Shown here piece after piece: positions 58,015-64,000 of a stretch of 64,000 nt of DNA; position 1 is the first letter of the stretch, and every line of letters starts with the position of its first letter. Source of the stretch: Brachybacterium sp. EE-P12 (lineage in GTDB: Bacteria; Actinomycetota; Actinomycetes; Actinomycetales; Dermabacteraceae); NCBI RefSeq assembly GCF_003711805.1, contig NZ_QXCP01000005.1:348639-412638 (forward strand). Reading direction: 5' to 3'. The notes beneath the pieces were generated by a model. That model was not told the DNA's origin, ran no database searches, and saw only the letters and a list, made by a program, of their open reading frames with translations. Both the position numbers and the translations under genes were made by a program.

Positions 58015-58203
58015 TCAAAGGACGATCGAGAAGAGCAGCAGAACCGCCACGGCGCCGGCGAAGCCAGCAAGGAGCATCCAGAACCCACAGGAGGCCCGAC
58101 CGGTCTTGGCAGCGACCAGGGGGACCGCGGCTGTGAGGAGGACGCAGACGGTGCAACCGGCCGCGGCGATCAGAAGCGGATCGGCGGAGGTAGAGGTGTC
58201 CAT
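58015..58203 (-). CDS. small two-helix membrane protein
   Basis: A 62-residue protein with two hydrophobic helices (about residues 10-32 and 41-61). Its ATG overlaps the stop of the preceding gene by one base (TGATG). No function is recognised. Confidence 0.6.
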   Translation of the reverse strand: MDTSTSADPLLIAAAGCTVCVLLTAAVPLVAAKTGRASCGFWMLLAGFAGAVAVLLLFSIVL

Positions 58204-58712
58204 CACTGCTCGGCCTTCCGCTCGTCGGTGCGCGAGCTGTCCCGGGCGAGGGTGAGGGTGCCGCCGAAGAAGCTTCCGCCGACGTAGTGGATGGGCCGTC
58301 CGCGGATGATCTGAGTGCGAGCGACGACGCGCGCGTTGGCATCGCCGAGCGAGCCCTTGAACCAGTAGGTCTGAACGCCGCCCATGTTGCTCACGACGAT
58401 CCCGAAGTGCCCCACAGGAGTGTCATCGTCGATGAAGGGGCCGGCGAGGCTGACGCGCTCAGCGTCGCTGCGGACCTCGGCGTAGGTGGCGGCGTTGTCA
58501 GAGGGGTAGTCCGCGACGGGGACGGGGTGGCGCGGGGCGTAGACGGTGTGCATGGCGGAGCAGTGGGCGACGAGGACCTCCCACGGGACACCCCGGAACG
58601 CTTGAGCACAACGCCCGCGCCACGATCGGTCGCACTCAGCGGTAGCCGACGGCTGGTTCCGTGCCCACAACGCGGACCTGGTTGTCGCACCCGGTGGGTA
58701 CAGGACGCTCAT
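58203..58712 (-). CDS. hypothetical protein, 169 residues
   Basis: A predicted soluble protein with several beta-like segments in its C-terminal half (GPFIDDDTPVGHFGIVV, QTYWFKGSLGDA, HYVGGSFFGG). It has no signal peptide or known domain. It couples with the two-helix gene downstream. A 135-bp gap separates it from the next gene upstream. Confidence 0.5.
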   Translation of the reverse strand: MSVLYPPGATTRSALWARNQPSATAECDRSWRGRCAQAFRGVPWEVLVAHCSAMHTVYAPRHPVPVADYPSDNAATYAEVRSDAERVSLAGPFIDDDTPVGHFGIVVSNMGGVQTYWFKGSLGDANARVVARTQIIRGRPIHYVGGSFFGGTLTLARDSSRTDERKAEQ

Positions 58713-58847
58713 ATGGGTGGCGCAGGGGATGCTCGGAGAACCCGTCCATCGCCAACAACAGCGGGCTGAGTTCGGTGTCGCGCCCGCCGCCCGGGCCAGA
58801 CGCGATCGGATGCAGGCGCTGTCCGCGCTGCATGGAGGGCCACGCAG

Positions 58848-59135
58848 TCAGGGCCTCTCTCTGTCCACCCAGCGCTGCACGTACCGCGCGCCCATGACGG
58901 CCATGATCGCTACCCCGGTGGAAACCAACACGGGCTCCCGGCCCCGCGACCACAGGTCGCTCAGCGTGCCTGGATCCGGCGCGATCGACCCGGGAAGCAG
59001 CGCACCCGCAGCAGTCATCCCCAGAGACAGCACCCAGACCAGCGCAACCAGGCTCGCGACCAATGCGACGCATGTGAGAGCCCAGGCGAGCAGATGAGCG
59101 GCCAAGACCGCGCCCCGAGGGATGGGACGCCTCAT
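58848..59135 (-). CDS. two-helix membrane protein, 95 residues
   Basis: Two hydrophobic helices (about residues 8-50, long, and 70-85). The ATG overlaps the stop of the preceding membrane gene (ATGA at 59132-59135). Function unknown. Confidence 0.6.
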   Translation of the reverse strand: MRRPIPRGAVLAAHLLAWALTCVALVASLVALVWVLSLGMTAAGALLPGSIAPDPGTLSDLWSRGREPVLVSTGVAIMAVMGARYVQRWVDRERP

Positions 59136-59748
59136 GATCTTCGCTTCCGCTGCTGAGGGTCCTCGGAAGCAGCGTCATGCGCACCACCTGGCGGCATCAG
59201 GCTCCAGAGCATGTAGATGAGGGCCGAGAACGCCACCCAGACGCAGGTGGCGTTGCCCAGGAGGAGTAGCGCGACCCCGGGGAGCATGGCGGCCCCCCGA
59301 GCATCTGCGCAGTGCCAGCGGAGGATTGCTGCAGGAGGATGCCGGGCACCCAGAGCACCGCCACCACGACAACCCCGAACACCGCCCTCCGGGGAACGTG
59401 GAGCACTGTGCGCCACGGTGCCGGTGTATCGCCCTGTCCGGTGGTGGGCAGCGCTGCCCACGCCTCAGGGGAACGCAGGAGCGACTGCAGGCGACGATGG
59501 ATCACGACGCCGACCGTGAGCGCGAGCATGCTGATCGCCAGGCCGACGAGGGCGCCGCGGGCATCTCCCCCAGGCGGCAGCACCGAGGATGAGATGAGCG
59601 AGTAGCCCGTGCCGAGCACAGCGAATGCGGCGGCGATGATCGCGCTGCCGCTGTATCTGAGGGCGGCAGGGCGCGTCGCGAGGGCTTCCAGACGGTTCCT
59701 CGGGGTCACAGTGAACTGCTGGTCGTTGATGGTGGCGGTGAAGCTCAT
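59132..59748 (-). pseudogene. four-helix membrane protein split by a frameshift
   Basis: From ATG 59748 the frame encodes three transmembrane helices (about residues 27-47, 58-78 and 118-136). It then turns into non-natural sequence ending at 59197. From ATG 59287, in the -1 frame, a fourth helix (MLPGVALLLLGNATCVWVAF) and a charged tail run to 59132. Adding one G to the G6 run (C-run at 59293-59298) joins them as MLGGAAMLPG. The original was probably one protein of about 205 residues. Either a real mutation or a homopolymer error is possible. Confidence 0.6.
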
Positions 59749-59906
59749 GAGGCGTCCCCTTCCTTGTCTGGCTCCGCGGGTCCGATCACCAGGTCGCCGT
59801 ACCCCTTCATGGCCACCGTGCCGCCCGGGTGGGACACCCTCGCCCGGCCCGCCTTGGCGGCGTCCTTGTCCATCAGGGCGACCTCCGTTCCGAGCTCGAT
59901 GCTCAT
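59745..59906 (-). CDS. small protein, 53 residues
   Basis: Starts ATG 59906 and ends with a TGA that overlaps the ATG of the four-helix gene (ATGA). It contains a HPGGTVAMKGYGDL segment. No family is recognised. It is first of the minus-strand chain. Confidence 0.5.
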   Translation of the reverse strand: MSIELGTEVALMDKDAAKAGRARVSHPGGTVAMKGYGDLVIGPAEPDKEGDAS

Positions 59907-60049
59907 CGGGAGACCCCCTCCCTTGCCGTGTCGCCGATGCTTCCGACGTCACCTTCCCAGTGGGCGGGCCGATCGTCTCGAGGGACGAGCCACAAGACAC
60001 AGCCCGCCATCCCCCGAAGCGGCGCCGAAGCCGAGATCATGGACGCATC

Positions 60050-60238
60050 ATGATCACCGCGTACGCCCGCATCGCCCTCGCTGTCGACTACACCGACGTC
60101 CCCTCTCGCGACCGCACCATCGACGCCTTCGAGCAATCCACCATCACCGGAGAAGGGGCGACGTGGGAGGAAGCACAAGCCGCCTGCCCTGTCCCAGAGG
60201 ACGCACAGGTACTGTCCTGGTCTCGCTGGCCCATCTGA
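60050..60238 (+). CDS. hypothetical protein, 62 residues
   Basis: A small acidic protein (ITAYARIALAVDYTDVP; TWEEAQAACPVPEDAQVL). It is divergent from the minus-strand chain with 143 bp between starts. Function unknown. Confidence 0.5.
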   Translation: MITAYARIALAVDYTDVPSRDRTIDAFEQSTITGEGATWEEAQAACPVPEDAQVLSWSRWPI

Positions 60239-60522
60239 GCCACCTCCGCCCCGTCGATGAGGGCTCCCCATGCCGCGCCGGCTCAGCGTCGCAGCGCATA
60301 TGAAGCCAAGATCACGACCATCCCCAGTCCTGTTCGGTCGCGGGGGACTCGGCCATGCGAGTGGTCCTTCCGGGGCGGGATGAGAAGGCGTGGTCGCCGC
60401 GTCAGTGGGTGCTGCCAGCCTTGGCGGGACGCCGGACCTGCTTCTCGTCCCGCGACTGCACGAGCTCGCCCACTTCGGTGGTGACGAAGCCGCTCCAGAG
60501 ACCCACAGGGAGTAGGCCAGCC

Positions 60523-61215
60523 ATGGCTCTGCACGTCATCGACACCTTCCCCACCTCCGCTCAGCGCACCGGCCCTGACGGGAGCACCGAAGAGGTCGCC
60601 ATCACGCTCGGCACCGGGTACGACGACGCCGGCCGTGCCCTCTTCGGCGAGGTCTACCCGGCGACCCACGGACACGCGTGCGAGTTCACGCATCGGGTCT
60701 ACCTCCTCGACGAGAGCCTGGACCTTCAGGGCATGTCCCAGCGCGGCCTCCTGCTCGACGCCGGGAGCTCGAGCGGCAGCGGCCAGCTCGTGATTCCGCC
60801 CTCGCGCGTCGGCTCGGCGCTGTCCACTCTGGACGTGCCGGTCGCCGCCCTGCGGTCCGGCTCGCGCCCGAGGATCTTCCATGGGAGTCTCGGCCCCATG
60901 CCCCCGGTGAGGATCCTCGATCGAGACGAGGCCACCGGCTCGGTGCGCGTGCTCGATCCCTCCCCCACGACCCTGCTGTCGCGGGAGGAGGGCACGCAGC
61001 TTCCGGCAGACGTCTGGTTCGACGCCGTTGGCGATCTCGACCTGGATCGCACCGGGTACGTCGACGGCGACGTGCGTCGCCTGACCGCGGGTACCGTGCG
61101 CGAGTGGATGGACGACAACTTCGCCGGCCCGGTCGAGGCCGCGCGGATCACCCTCGACGACGAGTCCTACCGGCTTCCGTTCTCCGACTTCGAGTCCGAG
61201 ACGCAGCCGCGCTGA
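60523..61215 (+). CDS. hypothetical protein, 230 residues
   Basis: A soluble, acidic protein with a C-terminal region (DVWFDAVGDLDLDRTGYVDG, VREWMDDNFAG). No known domain. ATG 60523 follows GGGAG. The frame is open upstream to 60355. It ends 9 bp before the DUF6283 gene, so they are probably cotranscribed. Confidence 0.6.
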   Translation: MALHVIDTFPTSAQRTGPDGSTEEVAITLGTGYDDAGRALFGEVYPATHGHACEFTHRVYLLDESLDLQGMSQRGLLLDAGSSSGSGQLVIPPSRVGSALSTLDVPVAALRSGSRPRIFHGSLGPMPPVRILDRDEATGSVRVLDPSPTTLLSREEGTQLPADVWFDAVGDLDLDRTGYVDGDVRRLTAGTVREWMDDNFAGPVEAARITLDDESYRLPFSDFESETQPR

Positions 61216-61224
61216 GGAGACGAC

Positions 61225-61647
61225 ATGGCTGACACCCCCGCCCTCCCGCGGAAGACCCCTTGCGCCTCCTGCCCATACCGCCGCGGCGTGCCCTCCGGCG
61301 TCTGGGACGAGAGCGAGTACGCGAAGCTGCCCGGCTACGACGGCGACATCCCCGAGCAGACCTCCGCGCGCGTGTTCACCTGCCACCAGCAGGACGGCTC
61401 GGTGTGCGCCGGCTGGCTAGGGCACCGCGATCCTCTCGACCTCCTCGCGGTGCGGATCGGCATCACCGACGGGAGGCTGGATCCCTCCTGCGCCGAGTAC
61501 TCCACAACGGTGCCGCTGTGGCCGACCGGCGCCGACGCCGCCCGTCACGGCAGCGCAGCGATCAGCGACCCCGACGCCCGAGCACGCGCGACGATTGCCA
61601 AGCTCGAACGCGCCCGCGTCAGGCGCGAACGTGATCACCGCCCCTGA
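61225..61647 (+). CDS. DUF6283-type cysteine-rich protein
   Basis: The 140-residue protein opens with the metal-type motif TPCASCPYRRGVPSGVW and has further cysteines in FTCHQQDGSVCAGWLGH and SCAEYS. This pattern fits the DUF6283 family found in actinophages and integrative elements. Zinc binding is likely. GAGGAGAC precedes the ATG. Its presence hints at phage or ICE origin of the region. Confidence 0.7.
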   Translation: MADTPALPRKTPCASCPYRRGVPSGVWDESEYAKLPGYDGDIPEQTSARVFTCHQQDGSVCAGWLGHRDPLDLLAVRIGITDGRLDPSCAEYSTTVPLWPTGADAARHGSAAISDPDARARATIAKLERARVRRERDHRP

Positions 61648-61707
61648 CTCCTGGCGAATCTTTAGACCCGTCGTCCTCTGCCCTCCGAGCCTCGCTAATC
61701 TTCGGGA

Positions 61708-63081
61708 ATGAAGCAGATCGACCTGCACCTGCTGGTGTCCCGCGAGGAGCTCCTCAGCGCGCGAGGGAGAACCCATCAACGCCCCCAGCACGAGTATGAG
61801 CGACCTCAACGAGAACTCCGTACGACGACTTGGGAGATCGCACGGACGTTCTCCTTGGACGACGATCGCGACTTCAACGACATCCCGTTGAGGTGGGCTG
61901 GAGTGCGAGGAGCTATGTACGCGGACCCGTCGCGCTGGTTTCACCCTCCGGGCACGTTGGTGGAGACCTGGGGAGAGCTCGTCCCTGAGCCGTTCAACGA
62001 GCACGACGACCACGCTCTCGCCATCGACCTAGACGGCTCGCGCCTCGGATACGCGTCGGCCCGATACGCGTATTACGCGCATGCGAGGATCGCGGCGCTC
62101 AACAACACGGGGGCTCGTGTGCTTGTTCCCCTCCAGTATCGCTGCGACTTCGAGCGAACAACCGGGCTCCTTATCGCGAGCGGACTCGTCGCACTGCCGA
62201 CCTTCGGCGAACTGGACAAGTTGCTGCCCTCGGATGAGGAGTATGCGCGCCTCCTCGACCTACTTTGGGACGCCCTCGAAGAACCGGCTCGCGAACAGAT
62301 TGTTCGTGACGGCTTCCACCTCACCACTGAGACCCTTCCGTACCTCATCGCGCTGAGGCACCTCGCTCCACAGGCCGGGATTCCATCAGTGGTTCGCCTC
62401 AGCGCCGTCCCGCGAGGTGTTGATCGCTATCTCGCTGAGAAGCGCTACGAGCGCCAGAAGCGTGAGACCGCCAGGATCCGGCAGAGGAACGAGAAGATCG
62501 TGGCGGACTTCCACGATGGATGGAAGCAGGCCGACATAGCAAGACGCCATGGAGTGTCCTCCGGAATCGTCTCTCGGGCACTGAAGAACGCAGGTGTCGA
62601 CACCCGCGCTCCCCGTGTCAATCCAGAGCAGCGTCGCATCCGTTCCGAGATCGTCTCGCTGCTTGAAGGCGGGAAGTCCCGTCGCGAGATCAGCGAAACG
62701 CTCGGCGTCTCGCACCGGGCGATTTCTGCGGCCGCCGACGAAGCCGGCATCGCCATCCCATCACAGGCCGGGGTCAACGACTACTCCCGCGCCAAGATGC
62801 GTGAGCGCCTCGAGATCTGCAGGCACGCCCTTCGTCTTCAAGCTGAAGGTTCCTCCCGTGCGGAGATCGCTCAGCAGCTCGGGGTCAGCAAGGACACGGT
62901 CAAGATCCACCTCGCCGACGGCCGCTTCTTCGAGAACCCCAGGGGCAATCCCGATCGCCTGGACCGGGCCCGTGCCCTTCGAAAGGTTGGCGCGACAAAA
63001 AGCCAACTGGTCAGCAGCGCGGACCGTCGCGCTCTCCGCGACGCCAACATGCTCGACCTCATCGGCAAGCCGTGGCGCTAG
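61708..63081 (+). CDS. HIRAN-like protein with three helix-turn-helix repeats
   Basis: A 457-residue protein. Residues about 60-150 resemble a HIRAN domain (VPEPFNEHDDHALAIDLDGSRLGYASARYA). The C-terminal half holds three homologous helix-turn-helix units: KQADIARRHGVSSGIVSRAL, SRREISETLGVSHRAISAAA and SRAEIAQQLGVSKDTVKIHL, spaced roughly 50-60 residues apart. This suggests DNA binding with DNA-end or damage sensing; function is inferred. The start at 61708 has CGGGA only weakly as a ribosome site. Confidence 0.65.
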   Translation: MKQIDLHLLVSREELLSARGRTHQRPQHEYERPQRELRTTTWEIARTFSLDDDRDFNDIPLRWAGVRGAMYADPSRWFHPPGTLVETWGELVPEPFNEHDDHALAIDLDGSRLGYASARYAYYAHARIAALNNTGARVLVPLQYRCDFERTTGLLIASGLVALPTFGELDKLLPSDEEYARLLDLLWDALEEPAREQIVRDGFHLTTETLPYLIALRHLAPQAGIPSVVRLSAVPRGVDRYLAEKRYERQKRETARIRQRNEKIVADFHDGWKQADIARRHGVSSGIVSRALKNAGVDTRAPRVNPEQRRIRSEIVSLLEGGKSRREISETLGVSHRAISAAADEAGIAIPSQAGVNDYSRAKMRERLEICRHALRLQAEGSSRAEIAQQLGVSKDTVKIHLADGRFFENPRGNPDRLDRARALRKVGATKSQLVSSADRRALRDANMLDLIGKPWR

Positions 63082-63201
63082 ATGCACTAGGCCGCGACGA
63101 ACACGGCTCAGCTCAGCCTCGACTCTAGGTGTACTGACCGGGGACATTGATCGAGGAAACGGTTGACCTTGTCGTAGCGTCAACGTTTACGGTCGCTTGT
63201 C

Positions 63202-63963
63202 ATGACCATTTCAATGATTGACAGTGCCTCGAGCATGAACCGAGTCCTGACGGCGGACGCGAAGGATCGCGCCGACCTCATCCGTGACATGTGGGCTCCG
63301 ATGGCCGGGATGTACCACTTCATCCCCGGCGGCGTGGACATGGCCACCGTGCACCAGCAGAACTTCGGCTTCCGTCCGGACTCCGCGATCGAGCAGGTCC
63401 GCGAAGGTCTGGAATCCCTTGTCGCGGCCGATGCGTGGACCCGCATCGAGAAGGCCCTCGAGGACGGGGTCGCAGCGTTGACGTCTGCCGATCCGGGTGT
63501 GACCATCCCCGACCTGAACGTGCTGCTCGTCCTGGGAGATCCGACCAGCCAGCACTTCGTCGACGAGGTGCAAGGGATGTCAGGGTTCGGCGGCATCAGC
63601 GGCTACATCGCCATCACCGTCTGGCCCACCTCGCGCGTTCTCGATCGCCTTGAGGCGATCGCGGTCCACGAACTGCACCACAACGTGCGCTATTCACCCG
63701 GCGGGATCGTGTGGGACCCACAGACGGTGATGGTTGGCGAGCACGTTGTGTCCGAAGGGCTCGCCGACGTTTTCGCGTCCGAGTTGTATGGCGACGCCGG
63801 CTACACCCACTTCGTGCGCGATGAAACCCGCTCCGACGACCAAGTCTTGGCGAAGGTTGCCAGCGGCCTGGGTGTCACAGGAATGGCAGACTTCGCCGCC
63901 TGGGTGCTGGGCGACTCCAGCGCACAACTGTTTGAATCGCCCCGGGTCTGGTGGAGGCTCTGA
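63202..63963 (+). CDS. DUF2268-like zinc metalloprotease
   Basis: A 253-residue protein with the zinc motif AVHELHHNVRY (HExxH, about residue 155) followed 30 residues later by VSEGLADVFASE (third ligand Glu). This is the DUF2268 putative peptidase pattern. The ending after VLGDSSAQLF is abrupt compared with what I would expect of the family, so it may be truncated. A start of another gene follows within 22 bp, which suggests an operon. Confidence 0.72.
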   Translation: MTISMIDSASSMNRVLTADAKDRADLIRDMWAPMAGMYHFIPGGVDMATVHQQNFGFRPDSAIEQVREGLESLVAADAWTRIEKALEDGVAALTSADPGVTIPDLNVLLVLGDPTSQHFVDEVQGMSGFGGISGYIAITVWPTSRVLDRLEAIAVHELHHNVRYSPGGIVWDPQTVMVGEHVVSEGLADVFASELYGDAGYTHFVRDETRSDDQVLAKVASGLGVTGMADFAAWVLGDSSAQLFESPRVWWRL

Positions 63964-63984
63964 ATCCACGGGAGGATGAGGAGC

Positions 63985-64000
63985 ATGGCAGCACCGAGGA
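63985..64000 (+). CDS. 5' end of a further gene, cut by window edge
   Basis: ATG 63985 follows GGGAGGATGAGGAGC, a strong ribosome site, and lies 22 bp after the protease stop. Only five codons are visible (MAAPR), so no product can be named. Confidence 0.4.

Overview
The window is chromosomal DNA of a high-GC actinobacterium. Three things point to this: a DUF3052 gene beside a homodimeric pyruvate dehydrogenase E1 (aceE), a type II fatty-acid cluster in the order fabD-fabH-acpP-fabF, and a DUF3145 gene. Micrococcales (for example a Brachybacterium-like genus) is a reasonable but unproven guess. Nothing in the window is a CRISPR array, rRNA operon or replication origin.

Core block A (1-4217) holds the 3'-truncated RNase P RNA, a YaaA-family gene, a NIF3-like gene and sufS-sufU. 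A cryptic integrative element (4218-13149) follows, inserted in the 3' end of a tRNA-Val gene. It keeps only a lysogeny-type module: integrase, two lipoproteins, a frameshifted ImmA-like gene, a VapBC45-like toxin-antitoxin pair, a HIRAN-TM2 protein, a repressor, a divergent Cro-like gene and an antirepressor. Its ends are marked by a 21-bp direct repeat. The integrase frame has no stop inside the element. In the integrated state it runs open through the att site into sufS, whereas joining the element ends supplies a TGA stop.

Core block B (13132-25297) has tRNA-Val, DUF3052, aceE, fabD, fabH, acpP, fabF, DUF3145, def, an OsmC-like gene, tRNA-Asn, a LacI regulator divergent from a GH5-like glycosidase, and a CAU-anticodon tRNA.

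From 25298 to the window end the DNA is accessory. A second tyrosine integrase abuts the CAU tRNA, and no right-hand att copy was seen, so the island probably extends past 64000. Its heart is a copper/metal resistance region (29.1-47.2 kb). This has a peptidoglycan hydrolase, a decayed copper-storage-like gene, YdhK and CueP lipoproteins, TlpA/CcdA thiol proteins, an OmpR-type two-component system, a multicopper oxidase, a TetR/MFS pair, copZ, an anchored metal-binding protein, copA, a YHS protein, a FAD oxidoreductase, a CopB-type ATPase and csoR. Two near-identical CsoR-like palindromes sit before copZ and copB. Sensing (CsoR, two-component system), chaperoning (CopZ), export (CopA, CopB) and extracytoplasmic oxidation or binding (oxidase, CueP, YdhK) together make a complete copper-defence circuit.

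Insertion sequences surround and cut the island: two inverted IS256-family copies (26997-28409 and 52439-53851), an ISL3-family element (47923-49355) and an IS3-family remnant (51277-52438) truncated by the second IS256. An Erm-type rRNA methyltransferase and a methyltransferase gene broken by an in-frame TGA lie between the elements. The last 10 kb (53.9-64.0 kb) is a set of mostly unrecognised small genes. A minus-strand chain of overlapping membrane, lipoprotein and zinc-ribbon genes (59906 down to 53926) is followed by plus-strand genes that include a HIRAN protein with three helix-turn-helix repeats and a DUF2268-like metalloprotease.
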